A stretch of DNA of 64,000 bases, taken from the NCBI RefSeq assembly GCF_002776525.5, contig NC_045444.1, forward strand, positions 28,015,902 through 28,079,901, given 5' to 3'. Position 1 is the first letter of the stretch. Every line of letters begins with the position of its first letter. Origin of the DNA: Piliocolobus tephrosceles (lineage: Eukaryota; Chordata; Mammalia; Primates; Cercopithecidae). The position numbers were made by a program, and so were the translations under genes. Shown in pieces: positions 12,100 through 23,791 of this stretch. The notes below the pieces were generated by a model. That model was not told the origin of the DNA, did no database searches, and saw only the letters and a list, made by a program, of their open reading frames with translations.

Positions 12100-13561
12100 A
12101 GTACTTGGGGCAATCATTGATTCAAAGCTCCATCTAATTTTGAACTATTATAAAAATGTAGCAGTTACCCTTTTTTTTACGTATGTGTGAGTATGTGTTC
12201 AGATTAGTAGAACTGCTGAAACAAAGAGTATGCAAATTTAAAGTTTTGCTAGATTTTGCCATATTGCCATTTAAAAATGTTAAACCAATTTACACTTCAT
12301 TTTTAAAACTTGCCAAAACTGGATTAAAAATTATTCCCAAACTGGATGGGTAAAACATGAATTATTTTTGTTTTAATTTGCATTACTATTGAGGTTGATA
12401 ATTTTTTCATATTTTTATAGAGATTGAACATCTTTTCATTTTGGCCACTTTACATGCTTTCATTGAGTATATTATCTGCCTATATTTTTTGCCCAGTTTT
12501 TTAATAGGGTTGTTTTTTCATTTAACTATTATCTGTTATAAATATTTATCCTTAATGTGTCACTTACTCTATTTTTTGTTGTTGCTTATTCTTATTTCTC
12601 TTCATGAAACTTTTTGCAGAAATTTTAATTTTTATGTGATCAAGTCTGTCAGTCTTTGATTTTCTGTTCAATTTGTTGTGTTGCTTAAAAAAAGTATTCT
12701 CCCCACAGTTCTATAAAATTATTCTTTCATATTTGACCAGTTAAAAATAATGTCTTTAACATTTAGCTATTTAATATTTAAGGGAATTAATTCATGTATT
12801 TTTGTACATAATGTAAATTGGACAACAAAGAGTTTTCCCTATTGGGAAATCAATCACTGTATATAAATGTCATTTATAATTTCCATACATATTTAAAAGT
12901 AACTTTTTCATGAATCTGTTTCTTGGCCATTTCTCTAATCCAGTTGTCTATTTCTGTTGCTCATGTTACAAGTAATATAACTCTTCTGTGATCTCTGAAA
13001 CAGCAGTTTTTAATGATTTCACTAGTCCAGCTGTCTATTTCTTGTGCTCATGTTACATGTCTGATTGCTATAACTTTGTAGTATGTTATATAATATACTT
13101 ATGTTATATAAGATACTTATTTAATTTTTGTCATCAATTTTTTATAATTTTCTTGGTTATGAAATTGTACTTTTAAAAGTTAATATGAGGATCATTTTCC
13201 AAATTCTACAATAATCTTATTGAACTTTTAAAGTAAGGACTGTGTTAAATTTATGAATTATTAAAAATACCATTAGTACTTTAACATTCACTCTGGCACT
13301 GTTTTTTGTGTCTTTGATATTTTTCCCTGGAGGCTTGCACATTTTCTCTTTGGTATATTGCTAAATCTGTTGCAAATTTTTTCTCAATTTTAAATGGTGT
13401 CTTTTTCTGTTATTTTTTTTTTTTCTTCACTTTGGCTGACCTATATGTAAATGTTTATGCATTTTAGTTTTATTTCTAGCTTTTATATTGAGTCATAAAT
13501 GATTTTATTTTTATTTTATCTGATTCTTTTGGATTTTCTTAAAGAAAATTTTGTGACCTTT
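12100..13561 (-). mobile_element. Old LINE-1 (L1M-like), reverse orientation, ORF2 region
   Basis: T-rich sequence with the typical reverse-L1 reading 'gaacatcttttcattttggcc', 'tttgcccagttttttaatagggttg' and 'tttatgtgatcaagtctgtcagtctttg', followed by 'aactttgtagtatgtta' further upstream in the element. Strongly decayed, no usable frame. A local duplication of about 38 bp lies at 12935-12970 and 13021-13058. An LTR follows at 13565. Confidence 0.75.
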
Positions 13562-13564
13562 TGT

Positions 13565-14189
13565 TGAAACGGGAGAGTTCTCTGATCCCCATTGCAGGAC
13601 ATGCGACAGGGGTGTGGCTCACCTGTTCAGTTGCTGCTTAAGAGTTAATCAACTCAATGGACTTCTGCAAGGGGAGTGGGGCAGTGCAATAGCTTTCGGT
13701 ATCCGTAGCTATTGTCCAGCTTCCCGGAAAAACGGGTCACACACAGACTCGAAAGATGAGTTTTACTGAGTGGTGGAAGTGGCCCTCAGTGGGATGGATG
13801 GGGAGCTGGAAGAGGGGCATGGAGTGGGAAGATGTTCTTCCCTGGATCCTGGCTATCCAGCGGCCAAACCCCTTTCTGAACACCCCCAGTCGAACTCCTC
13901 TGGGCATTTAGAGGTTCCTCCTCCTCTCTTTCTCTGCTGTGTTGTTCCACTGTCCCTCTACTTGCCTGCTTGTTTCAGGGTTTCGTCTTTCATCTGCTTC
14001 TGGGGCCTGGGGTTAGGAGTTTATATGGGTACAGGATAGGGGAATGTGGCAGTCCAAAAGGCAACTTTTTGAGTGAAAAACCAGAAATGCCTCTTCCCAT
14101 TTAGGGCCAGGGATCTTCAGGCTTGAGGGTGGGGCCTTTGCTGGGGAACCGCCCTATTTTACCAGTGTTTCCCTCTCCTGCCCATATCA
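13565..14189 (-). mobile_element. ERV1-type solo LTR, reverse orientation
   Basis: GC-richer than its surroundings. Read on the minus strand it starts TGATATGGG and ends CCCGTTTCA, has a TATA-like 'catataaactcc' near 14021-14032 and a polyadenylation region 'actcagtaaaactcat' near 13757-13772. Its ends resemble those of the LTR at 22939-23791 (TGATACGGG start, CCTGTTTCA end), so I place both in one ERV1-like LTR group. No matching 4-bp target duplication is evident. No internal region is present. Confidence 0.75.
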
Positions 14190-14500
14190 CAAATAATAAT
14201 AATTCTATTCCCTTTTATTTTTAAACACAAATTTATCTTAGTTTGTTCAAATGCTTATTTCTCTCTCTGTCTGTCTCTTTTTTCATTCATTATCTGTAGT
14301 AAAGTGTTACAGTCATGATGAGAAGATATTTTTGATGTTTTCATTAATGAAATTCTCTTGGTAATTCTCCACTACTACAGATTCTGATTTTTAAAACCTT
14401 TATTATTTATTTTAAAACAACTTATCCTTCTTAGTTTACTAAAATGTTGGCAGATTTATGTAACTATCTGAAGTCACTTTCTAGACTTCAGGTATTTACA
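14190..14500 (-). mobile_element. Probable continuation of the reverse old L1
   Basis: T-rich sequence after the LTR, in the same style as 12100-13561 and consistent with the same L1 resuming. Homology is too weak to be sure. Confidence 0.35.
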
Positions 14501-14579
14501 AAATATCAGACATCAGAGAAGAATTACCTCGTTGTCATTATCATCATTGTCGTCATTATCAAGTAATAGTAAAATTACT

Positions 14580-14698
14580 CTGGCACAGTGTCTCACACCT
14601 GTAATTGCAGCACTTTGGTATGCCAAGGCAGTAAGAGCACTTGAGCCCAGGATTTCAAGAGCAGCCTAGACAAAATAGTGAGCCCCTGTCACAAAAAT
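14580..14698 (+). mobile_element. Alu left-arm monomer (FLAM or truncated AluJ)
   Basis: Only a left arm is present: 'cacagtgtctcacacctgtaattgcagcactttgg' to 'aaaatagtgagcccctgtcac', ending in an A-rich tail. No right arm follows. Either a free left monomer or a decayed AluJ that lost its right arm. Confidence 0.8.
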
Positions 14699-14699
14699 G

Positions 14700-14743
<44 letters not shown>
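14699..14743. repeat. (AAT)n microsatellite
   Basis: About 15 uninterrupted AAT units grown from the tail of the Alu monomer. Confidence 0.97.
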
Positions 14744-14744
<1 letters not shown>

Positions 14745-14759
14745 TTAGAATGGTGAATA

Positions 14760-14940
14760 AGTAGAGAGATGTTGTATATGTGTATGTAATAACACATTTA
14801 ATCCTTACAAGTAACTTCTGAATTAGGTATTCTTATGAGCTCCACGTTACAGATGGGGAAAGGTAGAAAGTGCTGGCGGCGGGAAGTGGTTTCCATAATT
14901 ATGGTTCCCGTAACCATGCCCTTAGACACCACAGTTTGTT
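14760..14940. repeat. MIR/L2-type ancient repeat fragment
   Basis: 'acacatttaatccttacaagtaac' followed by 'gaattaggtattcttatgagctcc' and 'ttacagatggggaaag' gives the familiar MIR/L2 order. Diverged and partial. Confidence 0.5.
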
Positions 14941-16690
14941 GCATAGACTGTAAACTAATAAAAAAGGTAGGTATGAAGCTTTCTCCTGTTACCATTTTAA
15001 AAAATTTTTGGACATTAAATTGCACTTTTTATCTTTTATTGACCAACATTTAGGAAAGTCTTCTCTTTTAAGAGCCACGCTAATCACTGTCAGAGATTTA
15101 TTCAGCACTACCTGGATTAGTCTTGGGACTGTCACATTGGGTAGATTATTTCCTAGCACACAGATTAGAAATATAAACAGCTCTGTGAAGTTCCAGAGTA
15201 ATCAGATATCTTCTGGCCACCCAGGAGATCTCCCACTGATTGATTCATGTAAATTTTTTCTTATCTGACATTTTGATGATCAATACTTCCTTATGTGAAT
15301 GCATAACCACTTTAAGGCTTGGGAATTAGTTCCTTCATATAAGCCTACTTGATTTAAAGGCAATTCATGTTCCCCACAGAGGTCCTCTGCAAAAAGATGG
15401 CCAACAGCGGAGCTCATTTATACATACAACTGAATAATCACGTATAGCTTTTTAGAGAAAAATGACAAAGAACAACTACCATGTATTAAGTACTAGTCAC
15501 AATCTTCCTGTGTTTCTACCTCTTTGAGTGCTACAATACTGTATAGTAACAGTGTATAGTAACAGGAACTAGAGACTTTCCATACCAAAGACGGAAAAGC
15601 AGATACCTTGTAGGTTCAATACACTTTCTTCAAATGATGTTTTATGAAAACAGAGTAAATACGCAATAAGAGGTCATGAATTATTTTATCCCTACGATGA
15701 AACCAGGTCGTGTCAAATGTGAGTGTTCCATAAATATTTATTGAATAAATGTGTAAATAAAAAAAATAGAAAGTCAGCTTTGTGAATTTCTTGTCATAAC
15801 CACTCTAGTGAGAAACGAACATGTAACTCTTATTCACCCCTGCCTTTTCCAGCAAAATCTAAATTAAAATGGTAAATTTCCATTCTGTAAGCCATCTTGT
15901 TTATATCTGGCAGTTGTTATATATTTCCTACAAAACGGGTCTCATAATCTGGTTGTAAATAAAATTCTTCAAAAGTATTTGAGCTGTGCAGGTACAAGAC
16001 CTAATAGAACATCTGTCAGACATGATGTATCTTCAGACAAACTAACTCACTTACAAATAACTTCAGTTTTTAGATTTTTGTAAAGGAGGTTGCTTTAAAG
16101 TAATTGAAATGTAATTAGGCCTGGAGCACAGAGATTTAGAATCTAGTCTTATATTTTTCAAAAACTAGATAGTTAATAGCAGGCAAATAATTAAATTTGA
16201 TTTAAATTCTGATCTTGGAATTCTGAACTTTAGTGTATCTGTATCATTGAAATAATATGATTATGAAAACATGTGTCTTCTATCCAAATAACTGCATATT
16301 TCTGAGGTTTAATGTTTTAATTTTTTGACATATTGTTCTACAGCTATCGTGAGAACACATTTTTGATGAAGAGCATAGCATCTACATATAGCATTATTTC
16401 TGAAGAAATACAATTGATTTTATGGCCATCTGCTCTATAATATAGTGTTTTGAAGTGCAATTTTGTAAGAAGCATAGCTTGCCTAAAATAGCAAAGTACC
16501 ACATTGCTTAAAAAATAATACCATTTTGCAGATTTTTGGCCTACACACTGTGTGGGGTTGCAATATATTTTTAAACGTTGATGCGTGTGCTACTCACACT
16601 TGCTTATACACTCCAACCATAAGTGACCACTATTGCCAATGACTCTCTCCAAAGCTAATAAAAAGTAGAAAATGCATCATTAAAATAATT
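14941..16690. other. No gene recognised
   Basis: AT-rich sequence; short open frames at 14835-15053 and 15008-15268 overlap in different frames and show no domain. A small 13-bp tandem duplication lies near 15540-15566. Confidence 0.45.
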
Positions 16691-16990
16691 GGCTGGGTGC
16701 AGTGGCTCACACCTGTAATCCCAGCACTTTGGGAGGCCGAGGAGGGTGGATCATCTGAGGTTGCAAGTTCAAGAGAGGCTGGCCAACATGGTGAAACCCC
16801 ATCTCTTCTAAAAATACAAAAATTAGCCAGGCACACATCTGTAATCCCAGCTACTCCGGAAGCTGAGGCAAGAGCATTGCTTGAAGCCGGGAGGCAGAGG
16901 CTGTAGTGAGCTGAGATTGTGCCACCGCACTTCAGCCTGGGCAACACAGTAAGACTCCATCTCAAAATAAAGAAATAATAAAATAATAAT
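16691..16990 (+). mobile_element. AluS SINE with a deletion in the right arm
   Basis: Dimeric Alu starting 'ggctgggtgcagtggctcac'. The start of the right arm is shortened ('ccaggcacacatctgtaatcccag'). The tail is an A-rich AAT/AAAT mixture. Confidence 0.93.
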
Positions 16991-18080
16991 CACCTAACAT
17001 GTTATTAAAACTAAATGAGGTCATCTCTCACGCATAACTAGAGAGGCACAGGCTGCACATCCCTCCTAACCACCGAGGCAACTTGGTAAAATAAAGTTCA
17101 CTGCATATTCATTATTATAATATCAGAGAAACTTTCCAGTGGGAAAGATATTTTTTAAGCTCACTATAAGAAAGGATGACCTAGATGTTTTGTCTCACGT
17201 CTCTTACAGAAAATGTACAATATTACATTTAGCTCACAGAAGATGAAACGAAGTTGACAAACTAAATATGACAAATGTAAAATGTGAAACTAAAACACTT
17301 TTAGAAGAATGACAAAGGCAAACAAAATCTCAGTGGTCTTTTGAGAGATCTGTGCTACCACAGCAAAGAAAAAGTAGGCCACTCTAACCAGATTTTCAGC
17401 ATATCATGTCATATTACTATAATTATGAATCTTTATATCTGAAAATGAGGGAAAGTTACCCTAAATCTACTTTTTATCTGAGTAGATAGTTTAAAAAAGT
17501 AATTTATAGAAAAAAAGGGGTGGGGGATTCAATCTTAGATAACTGATATTATCTCAACTATTGCATGAAAATCTTTTTTTCTACTAAAGAAAGTCATACT
17601 AAAGCTTTTACTCTCTTAAAATCAATTCTGTAGTGAAATTTAATTCATAATTTATAATGGGGTTTCACTTGCATTTATCCTGACTCTCAGAACTGTTAGA
17701 TCGGTGAAGTATTAATTAGCTAATTAAAAGAAGAAATTGAATCTAAGAGCGTATACATGGAACTTGCCAAAACATGACTTTTTAGAGACAGGACCAAGTT
17801 GCTTCAATATTGAAAAGGAAGAATGTGAGTATATGAAAAAAGTCTTCTAAAAGTTCTACAGATGTTGTCATTCCATATTAAGGAATCTACATGCAGTTGA
17901 GCTCCATCCCTCTACAACTAAAATATAATGTTTTCTTCTGGTTACATTATTTTACTCAATTGCTAAACCTTTATGGATCACCTGCTTTTTACAAGGTCAT
18001 ATTTTATATCCTAGATATGTAAAGATGAACAAAATATCAGTGTGTGAATATTTGTAAACTTATATTAAAAATCACATTGG
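16991..18080. other. Mostly unassigned, with a short L1M-like piece
   Basis: Around 17240-17340 a + strand L1 ORF2-like segment is visible ('atgtaaaatgtgaaactaa...acttttagaagaa'). It shares about 30 identical bases with the L1M copy near 19825. The rest is AT-rich and unassigned. Confidence 0.4.
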
Positions 18081-18163
18081 CTTGCAGTGAGCTGAGATCG
18101 TGCCACTGCACTCCTGCCTGGGTGACAGAGTAAGACTCCGCCTCAAAAACAAAACAAAAAAAA
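18081..18163 (+). mobile_element. 5'-truncated Alu (3' end only)
   Basis: Only the last part of the right arm, from 'cttgcagtgagctgagatcgtgcc' to an A-rich tail. A short CACATTG sits on both sides (about 18073 and 18165), a plausible 7-bp target duplication. Confidence 0.85.
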
Positions 18164-18576
18164 GGCACATTGTACCCTGTACATATGTACACTTATTTTT
18201 TGTCAGTTACAGATTAAATTAAATTTAAAATACAAAAACCAATATATATACAGCTCACCTGTCATTTAGGAATATGCTTATAGTTAAATAATTTTAAAGC
18301 TACAAGCATTCAGGGAACACTCTGTATGCATACACAGCACTTAAGATGTCTACTAGAAGAAGCACATCACCCAACTAAAGGTGACAGGGGACACTTTAGC
18401 CCAATGACTTATGGGAACATATATAAAATGATATAAAAGGTAGGGGCAGAGTGGCAGATTAGGATATAAATCCTATATGCCTTAGACAAGAAGAAAAAAT
18501 ACAACTATATAAATGAGTTCAAAAAGAAAGGGGCAGAATTAAAGTAAAAGAAGCTCCTTTTTAAAAGCATACACAA

Positions 18577-18688
18577 CTACTCAGGAGGCTGAGGCAGGAG
18601 AATGGTGTAAACCCAGGAGGCGGAAATTGCAGTGAGCTGAGATCTGGCCACTGTACTCCAGCCTGGGCGACAGAGAGAGACTCCATCT

Positions 18689-18734
<46 letters not shown>
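18577..18734 (+). mobile_element. 5'-truncated AluY, Old World monkey type
   Basis: Starts inside the right arm at 'ctactcaggaggctgagg' and ends in 45 A. It carries the cercopithecid-type 'gagatctggccactg'. A perfect 14-bp target duplication 'aaaagcatacacaa' flanks it (18563-18576 and 18731-18744, the second overlapping the A tail). Confidence 0.95.
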
Positions 18735-18735
<1 letters not shown>

Positions 18736-18744
18736 CATACACAA

Positions 18745-19690
18745 GAGGTTGACATCAAAGGATATCATTTAAATCTGTGCTATCCAATAATAGATGCTTA
18801 AGGGCATTAATGTCATTATAAAGATCAATCTCATAATGGTAACTACCTAAATATAAATACAAACTTTGAAAATATCAACATAAGTTTTTAAATCTGAAAG
18901 AAGCAAAGAAAATTGCACAATGAAATAATAGCATAATAATAAAATAGTAAAATACATAAGATAACACAATTATGACAAAAATACCAATTATATAAAAACA
19001 GAAAGGATATTTATGAATTAAAATAAATGAATGCTAAATTAGTGGGTGAAAATTTGATGAAGGACAAAATATATATAATCATAATGTATCTCCCCAAGAA
19101 TTTTTTAAAATTAATAACAGGAAAATGAACTAATCATATAATAGGGAAACCTGGAAGATACTACATTAAATGAGTAAATAAAGTTTAGCATTACCAATAA
19201 TCAGCCAAACTAACATAATCTGGTATCTCCTTATCAGAATAATTCAAAGAGAAAAAATCACAACTGTCATATTTATGCTAAAAATCCAGTAATCTAATTG
19301 TAAGTATCAAACAAACCTAAGTGAGGGATAGCATACAAACATTAGCTGATGCTCTTCAAATATGTCCATGTCAAGAAAGGCAAAAAAAGGCTCAGAAAAA
19401 GTTTTTAAGAAACCAGATACATGTCTACTAATGTATCATCTAGCAGCAGAAAATTTTTAAAAATTGTTCCTCTTCTTTCCTTTTCCTGTATCTTTTTATT
19501 TTCCTTTTCCTGTTCTCCTCCTTCTCTTTCTTCTCTTTCTTTTTTTATCTTTTTCACCTTCATATTCTTGTACTACAAAGATATTATTAAGGCACCTTTA
19601 TGAATGGATATTATAGATTGGATGATAGTATTATATCAATTTTATATTTCCTAATTTTGATAACAGTATTAGACTATTTTTATCCTAAGT
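18745..19690 (+). repeat. Ancient L1-like repeat, weakly preserved
   Basis: Segments such as 'atatgtccatgtcaagaaaggc' and 'tatagattggatgatagtattatatcaattttatatttcctaattttgataacagtatt' read like an old dispersed LINE 3' end. A pyrimidine-rich tract sits at about 19465-19555. Family assignment is tentative. Confidence 0.4.
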
Positions 19691-19699
19691 GATATACAG

Positions 19700-21240
19700 T
19701 GGCAGCACAGGTTTTTCAAGCAATTGTGTTGGGAAAATTGAATATTCATAGGAAAAAGAATAAACCTTGACCTAAACTTCACTTCCTATACAAAAATTAA
19801 CTGAAAATGGATTCTATATCAAAATGTAAAATGTGAAACTAAAACACTTTTAAAAAACAATTGAAAATATTTATGACCAAAGGTGTGCAGAGAATCTTAG
19901 ACATGGCTTCAAATAAAATTTAAAAATATATATATTGGACATTATCAAATTTTAAAACTTTTGCTCTGCAGTAGGAGCTGCTAAGAGAATGAAAAAGGCC
20001 AGGTGCGGTGGCCCACGCCTATAATCCCAACACTTTTCGAGGCCGAGGCTGGCAGATTACTTGAGGCCAGGAGTTCAAGACCAGCTTGGCCAACATTGTG
20101 AAACATCATCTCTACTAAAATACAAAAAATCAGGTGGGCCTGGTGGCACACACCTGTAATCTCAGCTACTTTGGAGCCTGAGGGACAAGAATTTCTGGAA
20201 CCTATGAGGCAGAGATTGCAGTGATGCAAGATGGTGCCACTGCCACTCCAGCCTGGGCAACAGAGTGAGACTATCTCAAAAAATAAATAAAATGAAATAA
20301 AATAAAATTTTTATAAAGAGGATGAAAAGACAAACCACAGACCAGGAGAAAGTATTCATAAATGTTGTGTTTTCAAGATGGAAGAGTTGGATCCAGCATA
20401 CACAAATAACTTCCTAAATTCAATAGGAAGAAAGACACTACACCAAAGAGTACATGTGAGCAGCAAATACAGACAGGAAAAAAAGGTTCAAAATCATTAG
20501 CGATTAGAGAGATGCAAATAAATGTAACATAAGGTATAAGGTCACGCCTACTTGAATAGACTTAAAAAAATGTTAAAGATACCAACTGATGAAGTACAGG
20601 TGAGAAAGTGGAACAGCTACATATCTCATATATTGATAGAGGATGTAAAATGCTACAGCAACTTTGAAAAATTGACAATTTCACATATAGTTAAATATAC
20701 ATAGCCTGTATGATCCAGCAAACATATGTCGGGACATTTCTCTAGAGAAATAAAAACTTAATTTCACACAAAACCTACACATGAATTTACGTAGTTTTAT
20801 TTTTAATACCCCAACCTGCAAGCAACTGAAATATCTTTCAACAGGTTGGAGGTTAAACAGATTATGGTGCATCCATACCATTATACTATTCAGCAATAAA
20901 AGACAATAGATTTTGATACACATGAAAGTGTGGATAAATCCAAATGGCACCTGATGAATGAAGAAAATAATAACCAATCTCAAAGAGTTATATGTTATAT
21001 AATTGCATTTCTATAAAAAAGATTAGAGAACAAATGGATTGTTGCAAGGGTTAGGATTGAAGAAGGTATGACTATCGAAGGATAACACAACAGAGTTTCT
21101 ATGTGATAATAGAACAATTCTCTATGGCGAATTCAGTGATGGGTACTAAAATGTATACATGCAAAACAATCAGAGAATACAGCCCCCAAAATAGTACATG
21201 TGTAATAAAAAGGTAAAATACAAATACTAATTATATTTGA
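19700..21240 (+). mobile_element. Old LINE-1 (L1M-like), ORF2 C-terminus and 3' end
   Basis: 'gtgttgggaaaattgaatattcatagg...aaaaattaactgaaaatgg' is the late ORF2 region. After the Alu at 19997-20307 it continues with 'gatgcaaataaatgtaac', 'gtgcatccataccattatactattcagcaataaaa' and a 3' end near 21230. Highly decayed with no useful frame. Confidence 0.8.
19997..20307 (+). mobile_element. AluS/J SINE inserted in old L1
   Basis: Full dimer starting 'ggccaggtgcggtggcccacgcc', with an A-rich tail of AAAT units. 'taagagaatgaaaa' before and 'taaagaggatgaaaa' after look like a diverged target duplication. Confidence 0.93.
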
Positions 21241-21305
21241 GTGATTAGTGTTGTATCATTGTCAATCCCATGGCTTTGACAATGCTACATGATTATGTAA
21301 GATAT

Positions 21306-21543
21306 TGAGGTCAAGAGTTTGAGACCAGCCTGACTAACATGATGAAACCCTGTCTCTAGCAAAAATACAAACCTTAGCCTGGCCTAGTGGCAGGTGCCTA
21401 TAATCCCAGCTACTCAGAAGGCCGAGGCAGGAGACTCACTTGAACACAGGAGGCGGAGATTGTAGTACGCCAGATCACGCCACTGCACTCCAACCTGGGT
21501 GACAGCGAGACTCTGCCTGAAAAAAAATAATAATAATAATTTA
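21306..21543 (+). mobile_element. 5'-truncated AluS
   Basis: Begins mid left arm ('gaggtcaagagtttgagaccagcctgac') and runs to an AAT-rich tail. 'atattga' on both sides (near 21302 and 21550) is a possible short target duplication. Confidence 0.9.
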
Positions 21544-22280
21544 AAAAATATATTGAAGAAATGGGGTGAAGTATGCATAGAAAGTCTGTATTCATTTTAC
21601 AGTTTTTTATGAGTCCTAAAACATTTCAAACTAAAAAAAATTAAAGAAGGAGATAAGGGAGAAAATGTCTCTATAGGTGCTGGTGCTGCAAAGATTTTGA
21701 CAAAAAACTCAATACCCATTCCTAATTTTTCAACATATAGTAAAGTAGAAACTTGTGCGTGCATGTGCACACACATACACTTTTCTCAGTCCTAAAATTG
21801 ACTAATTCATTTAACAAACGAAAGAAAACTTTATTAAATATATGCTATCTCAGTGTGTAAAGATGCTCACTAACTCCATTAGAATTTAACATTTTATTGG
21901 ACATATTATTCAAAGCAACTAGAAAAAGGAAAACAATTACATGCCTAAAAACCAGCAAATAATAATTATTTTCATTTGCAGATGATTTGACATTTTTTTC
22001 TAGATAACCTAAGAAATACAATGACAAAATTTTCACAATGATAAAATAATCCAAATAAAGTATCTAAAATTTGTGTATAAAAATCAGTTTTTATATATAT
22101 AAATAATGGCCAGTTAGAAGATGTAAAGGGAAAGTTGCATATATAATCAGTATTAAATATTTGTGAATAAATTTAATTTAAAAATTGAGACACTGACAGA
22201 GAAAATCTCTGAAAAGCACTTTAAAAAGACATAAAGTTAAATTTAAATAATATCTTATGTTCTTAGATATGATGGCCAAA

Positions 22281-22636
22281 TGTTATGATTAAATATTTGT
22301 GTCCTAAATTTCATATGTTGAAACTCTACCCCCTAATGTGATAATATTAGGCAGTAGGGATTTTGGAGAGGTATTTACAATTAGATGAGGACATGAGGGT
22401 AGAGCCTCCATGAATGGAATTAGTGTCCTTTAAAAGTCCTGAAAGCATTTGATTCCTCTCTCTGCCATCCTAGGATACAGCAAGAAGACTTCTGTCTATG
22501 AACTAAGGAAACAGGCCCTCACCCAGTGCCTTGACCTTGGACTTTCTAACCTCCAGGACTGTGAGAAAAGAATCTTTGCTGTTTAAGCTACCCAGCTTAA
22601 GATATTTTGTTATAGCAACCCTAATGGACTAAGACA
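22281..22636 (+). mobile_element. MaLR-like LTR element inserted in L1M
   Basis: Starts TGTTATGATT and ends GGACTAAGACA. It contains 'tcatatgttgaaactctaccccctaatgtgataatattagg', 'cttgaccttggactttctaacctccaggactgtgagaaaag' and 'ttttgttatagcaacc'. It is the + strand relative of the element at 10836-11527. LTR-type boundaries are clear by eye; the subfamily and a clean target duplication are not. Confidence 0.65.
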
Positions 22637-22938
22637 CAGAACACTACACAAATGTCAATTATCCCCATATCAACATAAAAATTGGATAAAGAGAAAGACT
22701 TTGGGAGATAAATAAATGAAATTAAAACAAACATTCAAGAAATGCTAACAAGGCCCTGTAAAAGGATATTAACGAGGGGAAACTAGACCTACCGAATAAT
22801 AAAATATACTTTAAAGACTCAAAAATCGGAGTAGTATGAAACTGACACATAAGTTATCAGACGTGTGGAAAAGACAAGAAAGTTCTAAAAAAGAATCCAG
22901 TATATTATAACGTTTTAGTAATATGAAGAAAGTCACAT

Positions 22939-23791
22939 TGATACGGGAGTGGCGCAGGGAAGTGTTGGGTAGAGGAGGTCGGGGTTCCTGGCAAGGGCTC
23001 CACCCTGAGGCCTGTGCCTGCCCACTGACCTAGGCTGAGTACAACAGCTCCTGTTTTTGTGGCAAAATGTTGCATTTTCCAAGAACACCCTGGCCTGCCA
23101 CGCTCCCCATCCACGCCTATAAAAACCCTGAGACCCTAGTAGGCACAGACACAAGTGGCTGGACATAGAGAGGAACACACTGGTGGAAGAACACACAAGC
23201 AGCTGGGCATCAGGAGGAACACAGCAGCAGAAGAACACACAGATGCCAACAGGCCATTGACAGCAAAATGACGCAGATGCCAGATGCCAAGAGAAATTCA
23301 GCTGAGAGTGGTCGGAGGAGAGCCCAGTCACTGAATGGCCCAACTCCAGGGGAAGTGCACCTTCCCACTCCATCCCCCTTTTGGCTCCCCGTCAATCTGC
23401 TGAGAGCTGTCTCCACCATTCAATAAAACCTTGCACTCATTCTCCAAACCCATGTGCGATCTGATTTTTTGCAGTCCACTAAGGCAAGAACCCCGGGAGA
23501 CAGTAAGCCCTCTGTCCTTGTGATAAGGCAGAGGGTCTAATTGAGCTGATTAACACAAGACACCTGTGGATGGCTAAGCTGAAAGAGCATATTGTAACAC
23601 ACACACACTGGGGCTTCAGGAGCTGTAAGCACTCAAACCTAGAAACTACTGTGGGACCTGAGCCCACACTCCCAATGACCTGCCCGTCTGCATGCTCCCC
23701 CTAGGAGTTTGAGCTGTAGGGCACTGAAAAAGTGAGCCACTCCCTCTGTGGCAAGCCCCAGGAGGAGGATAAGGGAACTTTTCCTGTTTCA
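22939..23791 (+). mobile_element. ERV1-class solo LTR with perfect 4-bp target duplication
   Basis: 853 bp, TGATACGGG to CCTGTTTCA, flanked on both sides by ACAT (22935-22938 and 23792-23795). A TATA-like 'cctataaaaaccctgag' lies at 23117-23133 and a polyadenylation region 'caataaaaccttgcactc' at 23421-23438. U3/R contains two diverged copies of a 45-bp unit (about 23157-23201 and 23202-23246, 'gaggaacacac...ggaagaacacaca'). GC-rich against AT-rich flanks. No internal retroviral sequence remains. An open frame of 146 codons antisense to it (22933-23373) is not a gene. Confidence 0.88.

Noticed and set aside
16630..16965. 111-codon minus-strand frame, and similar frames at 11130-11423, 28034-28411, 33831-34022, 40979-41449, 54240-54530 and 58058-58378
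   Set aside because: These are the standard chance translations of Alu sequence ('LECSG..SAHC', 'QAGVQW..LGSLQ' style) and not genes.
22933..23373. 146-codon frame on the minus strand
   Set aside because: It is antisense to the ERV1 solo LTR; LTRs are GC-rich and often open by chance. No protein similarity recognised.
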